This document shows positions 1 to 8,823 of a stretch of 59,925 nucleotides of DNA, one piece after another. Both the position numbers and the translations under genes were made by a program. The stretch lies in assembly GCA_029246385.1 (NCBI GenBank), contig JAQWNG010000001.1:1-59925 (forward strand), in the 5' to 3' direction. Position 1 is the first letter of the stretch, and each line of letters opens with the position of its first letter. Under the pieces are notes generated by a model. The model ran no database searches. It was not told the DNA's origin and saw only the letters and a program-made list of their open reading frames with translations. This stretch comes from Halioglobus sp. GTDB taxonomy: Bacteria > Pseudomonadota > Gammaproteobacteria > Pseudomonadales > Halieaceae.

Positions 1-136
1 TGAGTCACTTGTTGCATCTGAATAGTTGTGACAACTATCCCAACAAGTGCCCACACATCTGTCTTCATCTTCTTGTTAAACAACATCTGACGCCGCTAGG
101 GGCGCAGATAAACGGTGAGAACCTGCCTCATCGAGG
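1..136 (-). other. 16S rRNA leader with boxA antitermination element
   Basis: On the minus strand this transcribed leader contains TGTTGTTTAACAA (85-73), close to the rrn boxA consensus TGCTCTTTAACA that nucleates NusB/S10 antitermination. It then has a GTGTGGGCACT segment typical of gammaproteobacterial 16S leaders. A nested hairpin lies at 6-49: an outer 9-bp stem (CACTTGTTG with CAACAAGTG) and an inner 7-bp stem (ATAGTTG with CAACTAT), probably a processing or antitermination structure. The mature 16S gene must begin just beyond base 1. From 171 to 411 I see only the A/T-rich upstream region and no gene. Confidence 0.8.
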
Positions 137-142
137 AGGCGC

Positions 143-170
143 ATTATACCCAGCAATGTCACGCAGGCAA
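143..170 (-). promoter_or_regulatory. rRNA operon P1-type promoter
   Basis: Read on the minus strand, a -35 hexamer TTGCCT (170-165) is followed after 16 bp by a perfect -10 TATAAT (148-143) and then GCGCC, the GC-rich discriminator typical of stringently controlled rrn P1 promoters. An A/T-rich stretch at about 171-215 could act as an UP element. It fires away from tyrS toward the left edge. The assignment rests on this promoter architecture plus the boxA and leader sequence downstream. Confidence 0.85.
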
Positions 171-411
171 CCCTATATTTGCAAATACATGAACTTTCTT
201 TTAAAAAACCCAAAGACTGCAACTTGAGCTACAAATTTTGTACGTTTTGAGGCGATTAAAAGAGACCAATGATGCCTAGAAATGCCACTATTTAGACAAC
301 TAAAAACACCGTGCAGCGCATTTTTAAACGAACAGGAAAGAAATCGGCAATTTCACGCGGCGGCCGTCGAAATATAGATACGCATGAACATACTCGATGA
401 GCCCGCCAGTC

Positions 412-1707
412 CTAAATCACTTCAAACAGATGATATTTTTTCTTTCCCAGCTTGACCAAGTAGAAGCGACCAAACATAGCGTGTGACAACGCGAAGCAAT
501 CAGGCACCTTACCGTTGTCCTCCAGACTCAGGGTCCGGTCATTAACGTTGACGGCCTGCCGACCAAGGGCGTCCTTCACCTGCTTACCAGAGCTCACCAT
601 CCCGGCATCGGCGAGAAGTTGGGTAAGCGTTTCAGGAAAGTCAGCACGCGAGATAGTACTTGCGGGCAACCCATCCTGGCGCAGCTGCAAAAGGTCGCCT
701 TCTCTCAACGCCTCGATAGCGCCGCTAAACAGCGACTCGGTAATGCGCTTGGCCGCATCGAGACCATCCTGCCCGTGCACCAGCCTTGTCACCTCACTTG
801 CCAACAGCGCCTGGGCTTCTGGGCGGCCAGCGCGCTCAGCATCAGAGCGCTCAATGGCATCGATATCCCCAACATCAATGAAGGTAAAGTATTTCAGGAA
901 TCTGTAGGAATCCGCATCAGATGCCGACAACCAAAACTGATAAAATGCGTACGGGGATGTACGCTGCGCGTCCAACCAAATAGTGCCTGATTCAGTCTTG
1001 CCAAACTTCGTGCCATCGGCCTTTGTAATCAAGGGCATGGTTAGGCCAAAAACCTGATTACCGTGGAGGCGACGAGTGAGCTCGATACCGCCCGTAATAT
1101 TGCCCCATTGATCAGAGCCGCCCAATTGCAACGTGCAATCATAGCGATGATTTAGCTCTGCAAAGTCATAAGATTGCAGAATCATATAGGTAAACTCGGT
1201 AAAACTGATACCGCTGTCGTCCCGTTCAATGCGCTGCTTCACTGACTCTTTCTGTATCATTGCGTTGACGGAGAAATGTTTGCCGACATCACGCAAAAAC
1301 GTGAGCACGTCCATATCTGCAGTCCACTCTAGGTTGTTCACGACCTCAGCTGAAACCTCGTCAGCTTCAAAGTCAATAAATCGAACAACCTGGCTCTTGA
1401 TTTTTTCCACCCAGCCACCGATTATCTCAGGCGTACTCAATTGCCGCTCTTGAGCCTTAAAGCTTGGATCGCCAATCAGCCCCGTCGCACCTCCCACCAG
1501 CGCCAGAGGCTTATGCCCAGCCAACTGAAAGCGCCGCAGCATCAATAACGGCACAAGTGAACCAATATGGAGGCTATCGGCGGTAGGGTCAAAACCGCAG
1601 TAAAGCGTCCTACTGCCGCTCTCTAACCAATTAGGAAGTTCATCCTCTCCAGCCACTTGGAAGATCAAGCCACGGGCGCGGAGATCATCGAGTAGGGCTT
1701 TGCTCAT
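412..1707 (-). CDS. tyrS: tyrosyl-tRNA synthetase
   Basis: Class I aminoacyl-tRNA synthetase charging tRNA-Tyr in the cytoplasm, 431 residues. The Rossmann catalytic domain carries the HIGH-equivalent HIGS at about residues 47-50 after the tyrosine-pocket segment YCGFDPTADS. The KMSKS-equivalent is KFGKT at about 234-238, and an S4 RNA-binding domain fills the C-terminus. It is of the E. coli TyrS type rather than the TyrZ type. The reading frame extends 27 codons upstream to 1788, but the ATG at 1707 is preferred because it has GGAG about 8 bp upstream and aligns with the family N-terminus. It runs toward the rRNA operon leader, a common gammaproteobacterial neighbourhood, and is divergent from the M23 peptidase gene. 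Confidence 0.97.
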   Translation of the reverse strand: MSKALLDDLRARGLIFQVAGEDELPNWLESGSRTLYCGFDPTADSLHIGSLVPLLMLRRFQLAGHKPLALVGGATGLIGDPSFKAQERQLSTPEIIGGWVEKIKSQVVRFIDFEADEVSAEVVNNLEWTADMDVLTFLRDVGKHFSVNAMIQKESVKQRIERDDSGISFTEFTYMILQSYDFAELNHRYDCTLQLGGSDQWGNITGGIELTRRLHGNQVFGLTMPLITKADGTKFGKTESGTIWLDAQRTSPYAFYQFWLSASDADSYRFLKYFTFIDVGDIDAIERSDAERAGRPEAQALLASEVTRLVHGQDGLDAAKRITESLFSGAIEALREGDLLQLRQDGLPASTISRADFPETLTQLLADAGMVSSGKQVKDALGRQAVNVNDRTLSLEDNGKVPDCFALSHAMFGRFYLVKLGKKKYHLFEVI

Positions 1708-1799
1708 GGGGTTCACTCCAAATGCAGTGGTTCTTCGAAAATCGGAGCCAACGATACAACACATTCCCTTAAAAGCAAGCCTGAGCACTCGCGAGGAGG

Positions 1800-1827
1800 T
1801 TGAATTTTCGACTGTTTTAAATATACT
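1800..1827 (+). promoter_or_regulatory. sigma70-like promoter for the M23 peptidase gene
   Basis: TTGAAT (1800-1805), a 16-bp spacer and TATACT (1822-1827) lie 33 bp before the ATG at 1861, in the divergent region between tyrS and the peptidase gene. Confidence 0.5.
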
Positions 1828-1860
1828 AAACTCTTAATTGCGAATAAGTTTTCTTGATCC

Positions 1861-3261
1861 ATGTTAGACGTTAAAAACAAAGATCAAGGCGCGCTCAGAC
1901 GCCGCTCCCTATCGCCAACGCCGCGGATGTCACGCGGACGACTGTTAATGGTTATAACTGCGGCTGCCGTTGTGGCACTGGCAGCAATCGAGTTCCAGAC
2001 CGGCGCCAATCGCGACAACAATTCTGTGCAGTTTAAGCCCTCGCAATTAGACACTCAGCAACAGGCACTGCGCGATAAAACCTCAGATTCAGCGACTGAT
2101 GCGGTAGCCGAATTATCCCCACCAACAGAGCCGCCTTGGCCGGAACAAATTGTAAAAAAAGGTGAGACTCTTTCGCAAATATTAACGCGAGCCGGTTATA
2201 GCGACCGCGAAATCTATAACATAACCAGTGAGCCACAAGATGGAGAATCTCTAGTCCGACTCCTTCCTGGTGAAACCATTGCCTTGCAGCCTGACGACTC
2301 CGGTGAGCTTGTGGGGCTGCGCCATATTAAATCACCACTGGAATCGGTCACCTATCTGCGTACCAGCGCTGGCTTTGAGAGCCATACCGAAATTCTCTCT
2401 CCAGAACCCCGAGAAACATGGGCGACCGGAACCATCAACACGTCTTTGTTCGTTGCCGGAGAGAAAGCCGGCCTGTCACAGCGTACCATTCTAGCCATGG
2501 CAAACATCTTTGGTGGCGTTATCGATTTTGCCCTCGATACTCGCAAGGGCGATACCGTGCAACTGTTCTATGAAGAGCTTTTCCTCAATGATAAAAAATT
2601 CGAAGACGGCGACATTATTGCCGCTTCATATACAAATCAGGGTGAGACATTCAATGCCTTTCGCTATACCGATGCCAGCGGAGATACCAATTACTATAAT
2701 GAAGACGGTGTCAGCATGCGCAAGGCCTTCCTGATGGCTCCTCTTGATTTTACTCGGGTCAGCTCAAACTTTAACCTGCGCCGCCTGCACCCAATTTACA
2801 AGACCGTGCGTCCCCACAGAGGAACCGATTATGCTGCCCCCACCGGCACACCCGTTTACGCCGCTGGGGATGGCCGCGTAATCCGCGCTGGCTATACGCG
2901 CTCTAATGGTAACTATGTTGTTATCGCTCATGGTGAACAGTACGTCACCAAATATCTTCATCTCCACAAGCGCAAAGTTAAGGCTGGACAGCGCGTATCG
3001 CAGAGCCAAGTCATCGGAACGGTAGGCTCTACTGGCGCGGCTACTGGTCCACATCTACATTACGAGTTCTTGATGAATAATAAGCATCGCAACCCGCGCA
3101 CGGTTTACAAGTATTTGCCGAAAGCAAGCGCGCTTCCGACAGCTGAAATGGCCGATTTCCGTCAGACTATCGACAAGGCGAACAAGGAGCTCGACCGACT
3201 GAACGCCAACAATAATATGGCGACACGCACTCCCCCCCGCTCTGACGTCGCTCTCAACTAA
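1861..3261 (+). CDS. mepM: MepM-like M23 peptidoglycan endopeptidase
   Basis: Zinc-dependent DD-endopeptidase expected to cut cross-links in periplasmic peptidoglycan so new strands can be inserted. The 466 residues comprise a basic cytoplasmic N-terminus, one membrane anchor (about residues 29-44), an OapA/LysM-like segment starting near EQIVKKGETL (about 98-150), a linking domain, and the M23 catalytic domain. Metal ligands are visible as HRGTD (H319, D323) and HLH (H398, H400). The start at 1861 lacks a strong Shine-Dalgarno, but no better upstream codon exists. The stop is one base before the anmK start, so the two are probably cotranscribed. This peptidase-anmK order matches Pseudomonas. 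Product assignment is firm at family level; the symbol is by analogy with E. coli MepM. Confidence 0.88.
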   Translation: MLDVKNKDQGALRRRSLSPTPRMSRGRLLMVITAAAVVALAAIEFQTGANRDNNSVQFKPSQLDTQQQALRDKTSDSATDAVAELSPPTEPPWPEQIVKKGETLSQILTRAGYSDREIYNITSEPQDGESLVRLLPGETIALQPDDSGELVGLRHIKSPLESVTYLRTSAGFESHTEILSPEPRETWATGTINTSLFVAGEKAGLSQRTILAMANIFGGVIDFALDTRKGDTVQLFYEELFLNDKKFEDGDIIAASYTNQGETFNAFRYTDASGDTNYYNEDGVSMRKAFLMAPLDFTRVSSNFNLRRLHPIYKTVRPHRGTDYAAPTGTPVYAAGDGRVIRAGYTRSNGNYVVIAHGEQYVTKYLHLHKRKVKAGQRVSQSQVIGTVGSTGAATGPHLHYEFLMNNKHRNPRTVYKYLPKASALPTAEMADFRQTIDKANKELDRLNANNNMATRTPPRSDVALN

Positions 3262-3262
3262 C

Positions 3263-4405
3263 GTGGACAATGGCGACCCGCTATATGTCGGTTTGATGTC
3301 CGGCACTAGCGTGGACGCTATAGACTGCGCCATGGTGCGCTGTCGCGGAAATAAGGTAATGATTGTGGCAACTCACGAGCATGCTATTCCCCCGCACGTT
3401 AAAACGCAGATAGCCGCAATAAGCCACTCTGGCAAAGATGAAATCGAACGAATGGGGGTGCTAGACCGCTTGCTAGGGCGGCTGTTTGCAGAGGCCACAA
3501 TGCAACTTCTTCACCTCAGCAGCAAGCGTCCTGAAGAGATCAAAGCGATTGGAAGCCACGGACAGACGATCCGTCATCGACCGCCGTCTGCAGCCGCCAA
3601 CGGCAAGTCGAGCTTCAGCCTGCAAATTGGCGACCCCAACACCATTGCCGAAATGACGAGCATAACCACTATTGCAGATTTCCGACGCCGGGATATTGCC
3701 GCAGGCGGGGAAGGCGCGCCACTGGCGCCAGCGTTTCATGCAGCAGCATTCGCGAAAGCTGGCGTCACACGCGCAGTCGTCAATATCGGTGGCATTGCAA
3801 ACGCTTCGATCTTGGATGGCAAAGAGTTGTTAATGGGGTTCGATACCGGCCCCGGAAATACCCTGCTCGATCACTGGATTGCGCGTCACCACGGGCAATC
3901 CTATGACCATGATGGCCAATGGTCCGCGGCGGGGCAAACCCATGACGCGCTACTACAAAAATTATTAGCTCATAGCTATTTCAGTAAAACGGGCGCACGC
4001 AGCACAGGTAAAGAGGCATTTAACCTTCCTTGGCTTGATAGCCAGTTAGCCGGACTCGAACCCATCGCAGCAACGGACGTGCAAACCACTCTAATGGAGC
4101 TCACCTGTATCAGTATTACCAATGCCATTCGGCGCTGTCCGCTGCAGGTTGCCGAAGTGTACATTTGCGGCGGCGGCAGCCATAACGCCTATCTCATGCA
4201 GCGTTTGGCACAGCATCTAGCGCCCGCAACGTTAGCCAATACCTCAGTCCTTGGAATGGATCCGGACTGGGTGGAGGCCGTTACGTTTGCTTGGCTTGCA
4301 AGCCGCACCCTCGAGGGCCTGAGCGGCAATTCCCCGATGGTGACAGGGGCCAGTGGAGCGAGAATATTAGGGGGCCTCTATCCGGGCCGGTATTTAAAAA
4401 TATGA
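3263..4405 (+). CDS. anmK: anhydro-N-acetylmuramic acid kinase
   Basis: Phosphorylates and ring-opens 1,6-anhydro-MurNAc released by lytic transglycosylases, giving MurNAc-6-phosphate for cell-wall recycling. The family N-terminal signature GLMSGTSVDAID is at about residues 9-20, the ATPase-fold segment GFDTGPGNTLLDHW near 190, and a C-terminal phosphate-binding segment around CGGGSHN. Length (380) is normal for the family. The start is a GTG at 3263, one base after the upstream peptidase stop; no in-frame ATG lies before the conserved N-terminus. AmgK and MurU, which act later in the recycling bypass, are encoded at 37716-39436. Confidence 0.95.
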   Translation: MDNGDPLYVGLMSGTSVDAIDCAMVRCRGNKVMIVATHEHAIPPHVKTQIAAISHSGKDEIERMGVLDRLLGRLFAEATMQLLHLSSKRPEEIKAIGSHGQTIRHRPPSAAANGKSSFSLQIGDPNTIAEMTSITTIADFRRRDIAAGGEGAPLAPAFHAAAFAKAGVTRAVVNIGGIANASILDGKELLMGFDTGPGNTLLDHWIARHHGQSYDHDGQWSAAGQTHDALLQKLLAHSYFSKTGARSTGKEAFNLPWLDSQLAGLEPIAATDVQTTLMELTCISITNAIRRCPLQVAEVYICGGGSHNAYLMQRLAQHLAPATLANTSVLGMDPDWVEAVTFAWLASRTLEGLSGNSPMVTGASGARILGGLYPGRYLKI

Positions 4406-4498
4406 GAAGTGGTCTCTCAGCCTTCATCGTTGAAGGGGCATGATATGCCTGCGCCTTCATCAATGCCATGCCACCGGACCAACCAATGTTTGAAAATG

Positions 4499-4852
4499 CT
4501 AGATTGAAAAGGACGAACCACAGCCGCACGTGGCAGTGGCGTTAGGATTGCTAACGACAAAACGCGAGCCTTCCAATCCCTCGGTGTAATCGACGGTCGA
4601 TCCAGCGAGATATTGCAAGCTCATTGGATCCACAAGCAGAGTGACGCCGTCTTCTTCCAGAGCCGTGTCGTCATCTGCACTGAGCTCATCAAAGGTAAAA
4701 CCGTATTGAAAGCCGGAACAGCCTCCCCCAGTAATGAACACTCGCAGCTTAAGTTGGTCATTGTCCTCTTCTGCCACTAGATCACGTACTTTTTGTATGG
4801 CACGAGCGGAGAGGTTTATGCTCGACGGATTAAATGTTTCAGCGACAGACAT
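4499..4852 (-). CDS. erpA: iron-sulfur cluster insertion protein ErpA
   Basis: A-type carrier that passes Fe-S clusters to apo-proteins. The 117-residue product has the three conserved cluster-ligand cysteines: C45 in [11 protein letters not shown] and C109/C111 in the C-terminal CGCGSSFSI. The reading frame extends 15 codons farther, but the ATG at 4852 fits the family N-terminus and is preceded by a GGA-containing site. It is the last gene of the minus-strand group argC / membrane protein / erpA, with a 144-bp gap before it, and is convergent with anmK. Short inverted repeats between the two (CCTTCA with TGAAGG near 4419-4435, GGCAT with ATGCC near 4438-4450) lack a T-run, so I do not call a terminator. 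Confidence 0.95.
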   Translation of the reverse strand: MSVAETFNPSSINLSARAIQKVRDLVAEEDNDQLKLRVFITGGGCSGFQYGFTFDELSADDDTALEEDGVTLLVDPMSLQYLAGSTVDYTEGLEGSRFVVSNPNATATCGCGSSFSI

Positions 4853-4996
4853 CAGTATTTTCCAAATCGGTGGGAGCGAGTTGATCGCATTACACAACGG
4901 TATTATGTTAATTCACACTAAATTAGTCAACTTTAGAACCGAAGACCTCGTTAAACGACGGCAGGAGGCGCGCAATCAGTCGCGCTTGCTGCCTTG

Positions 4997-5740
4997 TTAC
5001 TCCCCGAGATTAATGAACTGCTGCTGCAACTTCCAGGGAAACTCTTCCCTGATTATAATGTCGCGTGGTTCGGTAGCTTCCACGATCACAGCTAGCCCTT
5101 TAGGCTCAAAGCCTTCCGGCAGCGTCAAGACACCCTCTACAGCCTGAAAATAACGGAAATGCAGTGGTTTCAGCGCATCATCAATTCCCGCTGACAACTC
5201 TGGCAGCGCGTACCGGACCTCCCTTTGACCGTCGAACCCAAACACCTGTAGAGACATGCTTCCCTCTACCAGTTTGTTAGCGCGAGATTGCTGCTGAACA
5301 AAAATGCGGTATTCAATACGGCGCGGCGTTCCAACAGCCACTAACTCCGGGTCACGCAGGCGCAGGCCTGCAGCGTCCCCCTCAGACACCATGAGACTCC
5401 GAAAGAATCGCAAGCCCTCTTCGAGGTTCGCTGTGAGCTCTTTCTGGTCAACCATCTCACTGCGCACCAGCTCTAAAGCCCGACTATCTACCTCGTGTCG
5501 AGTGCGCTGCACCTGAATATCATCGAGCACAGCAGCGAGTTTTTGACGCAGGGCCAACAGCTCCAATTGCGTCCCGTCTCCACCGTGCCGAGGACTGGCG
5601 CCCATCTCCTTATAAGCCGTTACCCAGCCCACATAGATTCCCGCCAAAAGTGCCAGGACAAGAAGCAATAGCGATAGGAGGACTGCGTTTAATCCGGGTT
5701 GACTAAAAAAACGGGGCATCATAGAAAACGTTTTACTCAT
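4997..5740 (-). CDS. coiled-coil inner-membrane protein, DUF6776-like
   Basis: Protein of unknown function, 247 residues. After a short cytoplasmic segment there is one strong transmembrane helix (about residues 18-43, Leu/Val/Ala-rich). A polar, heptad-like region follows that probably forms a coiled coil (about 60-115, TQLELLALRQKL onward), then a periplasmic beta-rich C-terminal domain. It resembles the DUF6776 family found beside argC and erpA in Pseudomonas relatives; that name comes from context and recall, not a search. The start at 5740 (MSKTFSMM) lies 13 bp after the argC stop; an upstream in-frame ATG at 5794 would overlap argC by 41 bp. The arrangement suggests cotranscription with argC. 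Confidence 0.75.
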   Translation of the reverse strand: MSKTFSMMPRFFSQPGLNAVLLSLLLLVLALLAGIYVGWVTAYKEMGASPRHGGDGTQLELLALRQKLAAVLDDIQVQRTRHEVDSRALELVRSEMVDQKELTANLEEGLRFFRSLMVSEGDAAGLRLRDPELVAVGTPRRIEYRIFVQQQSRANKLVEGSMSLQVFGFDGQREVRYALPELSAGIDDALKPLHFRYFQAVEGVLTLPEGFEPKGLAVIVEATEPRDIIIREEFPWKLQQQFINLGE

Positions 5741-5753
5741 CCCACAGCGAGGT

Positions 5754-6785
5754 TCAAGGCAGAAGGCCAATCTGATGCAAGCCTGCCTTTTCATTCAGGC
5801 TAAACATAATATTCATATTTTGAACAGCCTGCCCAGACGCACCCTTAACTAAATTATCGATGGCTACCATGACCACCGCTGTGTTCCTGCCTTGTGGCAC
5901 CGCTACCGAGATCTGACACCTGTTTGCGCCTTTTACCGTGCGTGTTTGCGGGAACTTGCCCGCTGGCAATACGTCGACAAAGGGCTCTTGGGCATACCAG
6001 CCTTCATACAGCGCCTGTAAGTCTTTACAATCGCCCAGCAATTGAGCAAACAATGTCGAGTGAATACCCCGCACTATCGGCAACAAGTGTGGCACGAAGG
6101 TCACCTGCGCCTGCTGCGCGGCAATATCCGACAAACCCTGTTCAATCTCTGGGAGATGACGGTGACCATGCACCCCGTAAGCCTTGAAACTGTCTGCCGT
6201 CTCACTGAGTAAATTGTCGATGCTGGCCTGACGTCCGGCACCGCTAACGCCCGATGCCGAGCTGGCAATAAGGTCTTGGGCGTTCACTAAGCCGCGCGCT
6301 AACAGCGGCATAAAGCCCAATTGCACCGAAGTCGGGTAACATCCCGGACAAGCTACCAAGCGGGAAGCCGCGATCTTCTCGCGGTTATACTCCGGCAAAC
6401 CATAAACCGCTTCGGTCAATAATTCGGGACTCGCATGCGCTTCACCGTACCATCGGGACCACAACGCAGCATCTCGGATACGATAATCTGCAGATAAGTC
6501 TATAACTCTGGCGCCGGCAGCCAGTACTTCCGGCACCAGATTCATCGCAACATTGTGTGGCGTAGCAAAAAATACTACGTCGCATGCTGCCAGTTCACCC
6601 ACGTCCGGCTCCTGAAAAACCAAATCATAGTAGCCACGCAAATTAGGAAATAGATCATCAACCCGCCGACCGCACTCCATGCGTGAGGTTATAACGACCA
6701 CCTCTGCCTCGTCATGCGTCGCTAACAGACGCAACAATTCAACCCCTGTATAACCAGTCCCCCCAACTATACCCACCTTTACCAT
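5754..6785 (-). CDS. argC: N-acetyl-gamma-glutamyl-phosphate reductase
   Basis: Third step of arginine biosynthesis: NADPH-dependent reduction of N-acetylglutamyl phosphate to the semialdehyde. The N-terminal nucleotide-binding loop [10 protein letters not shown] (about residues 5-14) and the catalytic cysteine in ACPGCYPTS (C149) are intact, and 343 residues is the usual length. The start is ambiguous: ATG at 6785 begins MVKVGIVGG as in relatives, and an in-frame GTG at 6797 would add four residues; neither has a strong ribosome-binding site. No other arg gene is nearby. It heads the minus-strand group running to erpA. Confidence 0.95.
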   Translation of the reverse strand: MVKVGIVGGTGYTGVELLRLLATHDEAEVVVITSRMECGRRVDDLFPNLRGYYDLVFQEPDVGELAACDVVFFATPHNVAMNLVPEVLAAGARVIDLSADYRIRDAALWSRWYGEAHASPELLTEAVYGLPEYNREKIAASRLVACPGCYPTSVQLGFMPLLARGLVNAQDLIASSASGVSGAGRQASIDNLLSETADSFKAYGVHGHRHLPEIEQGLSDIAAQQAQVTFVPHLLPIVRGIHSTLFAQLLGDCKDLQALYEGWYAQEPFVDVLPAGKFPQTRTVKGANRCQISVAVPQGRNTAVVMVAIDNLVKGASGQAVQNMNIMFSLNEKAGLHQIGLLP

Positions 6786-7292
6786 GTCTCTAACCACGCT
6801 AGTCTAAGGATAATTTCGCCGGCTAACTTCGCAGGTCGCATAACGCGAAGGGCGATTCAGCAAGCCCAACGCGCAACAGTATAAAAGTAATACGCTGCGA
6901 GATAACTGGTAATATTCTCCTTTTGGCCACCATCAAAGTTCAACGGCAGAGCATTTTATGAGCCCGTGCAGACGATAGCGATGAAATAGCAGCCCCATTA
7001 TGAGCTGACGCGGGCCCGGGAGAGCCTGATAGCATTGGATCTGAGCAATCCAGTGGCGGCAGCGGTTAAAATGTGACCTAGACTTTCGCCTCTACGACAA
7101 GGGGCGCTGCCCTGCGGCGGGTGATGACCGCACTTGGCACAAATATTACAGCGGCCGCTTGTATCTCTGACCTTATTCAGCATACTGGCGAGCAAACCGT
7201 GTCTGGCAGCGCGAACCGAGTGAAGATGGAGAAATTTTCACCGGCAAGTATGCTCTAATAGGGTACAACCGTGGCTCATGCGAGGGAACAAA
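6786..7292 (+). other. 507-bp region without an intact gene, possible coding remnant
   Basis: This gap between divergent argC and hemJ has no complete gene I can defend. On the plus strand, two adjacent frames carry protein-like stretches broken by stops: one reads ELTRARESLIALDLSN (from about 7010, ending in TGA near 7077), and another frame contains DLDFRLYDKGRCPA (from about 7077), reaches TGA near 7170, and then stays open into the hemJ start. This could be a decayed gene or chance. No clear promoter for hemJ was identified. Confidence 0.3.
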
Positions 7293-7712
7293 ATGCTGTG
7301 GCTGAAAGCCTTCCATATCATATTCGTTGTGTGCTGGTTCGCAGGGCTTTTTTACCTGCCCCGAATCTTTGTCTACTACGCCGCCAGTGAGCAGCAGGTA
7401 GTGCGCGAACAACTCGCTATTATGGCCCGCAAGCTCTACCGTTTTGTCACGCCTTTTATGGTCATCGCCATCGTCCTAGGTATAATCATGATCGCACTGA
7501 ATCCGGATTATTATCTGGCAGCCCGCTGGATGTGGCTGAAGCTTGGCGGTGTCGCCCTGCTTGTCGTGTACCACATTATTTGCGGGCGCTATGTTCGAGC
7601 AATAAACGACCACCGCAATCAACATAATCATGTGTTCTACCGCTTTTTTAATGAGGTTCCGGTCCTCTTCCTATTCGCCATCGTAATCTTAGCGATAGTG
7701 AAGCCATTTTAA
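7293..7712 (+). CDS. hemJ: protoporphyrinogen IX oxidase HemJ
   Basis: Integral membrane protein of the HemJ (UPF0093) family that oxidises protoporphyrinogen IX to protoporphyrin IX, the penultimate step of heme synthesis. The 139 residues form four predicted transmembrane helices. The conserved N-terminal histidine (KAFHIIFVVCWFAGLFYLPR) and the lysine in the third helix (MWLKLGG) are present. The ATG at 7293 is preferred over 7278 because GAGGG lies about 7 bp upstream. hemL and hemB follow about 1.7 kb downstream on the same strand, but the intervening genes and gaps make a single operon unlikely. Confidence 0.92.
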   Translation: MLWLKAFHIIFVVCWFAGLFYLPRIFVYYAASEQQVVREQLAIMARKLYRFVTPFMVIAIVLGIIMIALNPDYYLAARWMWLKLGGVALLVVYHIICGRYVRAINDHRNQHNHVFYRFFNEVPVLFLFAIVILAIVKPF

Positions 7713-7897
7713 GGCTCTGTTACACCTCTCAAAGGCACATTTCCTGCGGGAATCCCATCATGGACAGATCCCTTACACACAACGCAGGGGGCATACTCTG
7801 CGTCAGGAACGTACACCACATAACTACTAATTGGGAAGTACACGTAATACTATAACTGCGGCATTAAGTAGAAATTTTCAGGATATTCGAGGCAGGC

Positions 7898-8200
7898 ATG
7901 TTTATTACCATGAACAGATTCAAAATCAAGCTGGGTAGTGAAGAAGCGTTTATTGCGATTTGGAAAGGTCGTGACTCTCATCTTGATGGTGTGCCGGGCT
8001 TCAAAACCTTTCAACTGTTGCGCGGCCCAAGTCACGAAGACCACACATTATTTTCGTCTTATGCTGGCTGGGAGTCACACTACCACTTTGAAGCATGGAC
8101 AAAATCAGAGGCCTTTCGAAAAGCACATGCTAACGCCGGCGTTAAGAGAGATATTTATATGGGGCCGCCGCAACTTGAGTGCTTTGAAGTGGTGATATGA
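7898..8200 (+). CDS. IsdG-like heme-degrading monooxygenase candidate (ABM superfamily)
   Basis: Small 100-residue protein of the antibiotic-biosynthesis-monooxygenase ferredoxin-like fold. Direct reading shows Asn6 in MFITMNRFKI, Trp67 in FEAWTKSEAF and His77 in KAHANAG, the spacing of the Asn-Trp-His set used by staphylococcal IsdG/IsdI to bind and ruffle heme. VPGFKTFQLLRG and the WES segment near 58-60 also fit the family. Cytosolic, no signal peptide. GAGG lies a few bases before the ATG. It sits alone between hemJ and a DoxX gene, with 185 bp upstream and no recognisable Fur box. A heme-degrading role is inferred from residues and neighbours; other ABM proteins act on quinones or reactive metabolites. 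Confidence 0.75.
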   Translation: MFITMNRFKIKLGSEEAFIAIWKGRDSHLDGVPGFKTFQLLRGPSHEDHTLFSSYAGWESHYHFEAWTKSEAFRKAHANAGVKRDIYMGPPQLECFEVVI

Positions 8201-8451
8201 GAGCCGCGCCCGAAGGAACACATTGGTGGCAGTTCACGCCGGAGCCAATCTCCTAAGGGCGAATGGTAGCTGAGTAGTCACTTTACAAGTCTGACATATC
8301 CTGTAACGATACCAGCACGTAACGTTGTGGCATCCCAACGATATCTGTTAGCCTTTGCTCAATGTAGTCTAGAGCGGCAGCGACATGAGATCATAATGAA
8401 GGAAGCACTCAGCGACCACTAGAGCCATCTGTAGTGCAATGGAGAGATATT

Positions 8452-8823
8452 ATGACGTTCCTAGACAAATATTCAGACGTGAGCTATTTCGCATTTAGGG
8501 TAGTTGCGGGTTTTTTATTCTTATGCCATGGCACTCAAAAGCTTCTCAACTACCCAATCGAGTTCCCGTATCCGTTAAGTGCTATGAGTACAAGCGCTGG
8601 TATAATTGAGATTCTCGCTGGCGTACTGATCATGGTGGGGTTCTATTCACGCCTCGCAGCGTTTATTGCAAGTGGCACAATGGCTGTCGCTTACTGGATG
8701 GTGCATGGACTAAATCAACCCTTTCCTATCGCAAACGGAGGCGAGCTATCCGCTCTTTATTGTTTCTGCTTCCTGTATATTGCGACAAAGGGGCCTGGAA
8801 AGTTTAGTGTGAACACGCGATAG
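8452..8823 (+). CDS. DoxX family membrane protein
   Basis: Predicted four-helix inner-membrane protein of 123 residues. The family features are an N-terminal helix with AFRVVAGFLFLCHGTQKL, a second helix in SAGIIEILAGVLIMVGFYSRLAA, and the C-terminal SALYCFCFLYIATKGPGKFS. DoxX-like proteins are linked to thiol and redox functions in some bacteria, but the substrate is unknown here. The ATG at 8452 is chosen over 8434 because GGAGA sits 6 bp before it. The 251 bp between it and the upstream monooxygenase gene hold no gene I can support. Confidence 0.85.
   Translation: MTFLDKYSDVSYFAFRVVAGFLFLCHGTQKLLNYPIEFPYPLSAMSTSAGIIEILAGVLIMVGFYSRLAAFIASGTMAVAYWMVHGLNQPFPIANGGELSALYCFCFLYIATKGPGKFSVNTR

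Noticed and set aside
9-227. 72-codon plus-strand frame at the left edge
   Set aside because: It runs antisense through the rRNA leader, boxA and promoter, has no ribosome-binding site, and resembles no protein.
4406-4498. Inverted repeats between anmK and erpA as a bidirectional terminator
   Set aside because: Stems are only 5-6 bp and lack T-runs in either direction.
6998-7195. 65-codon minus-strand frame in the argC-hemJ gap
   Set aside because: Composition and lack of a start site suggest a shadow of the possible decayed plus-strand coding sequence.
8280-8395. Short minus-strand frame with protein-like text (ALDYIEQRLTDIVGMPQRYV)
   Set aside because: Only about 34 codons between stops with no start codon upstream; could be a gene remnant but is too short to support.
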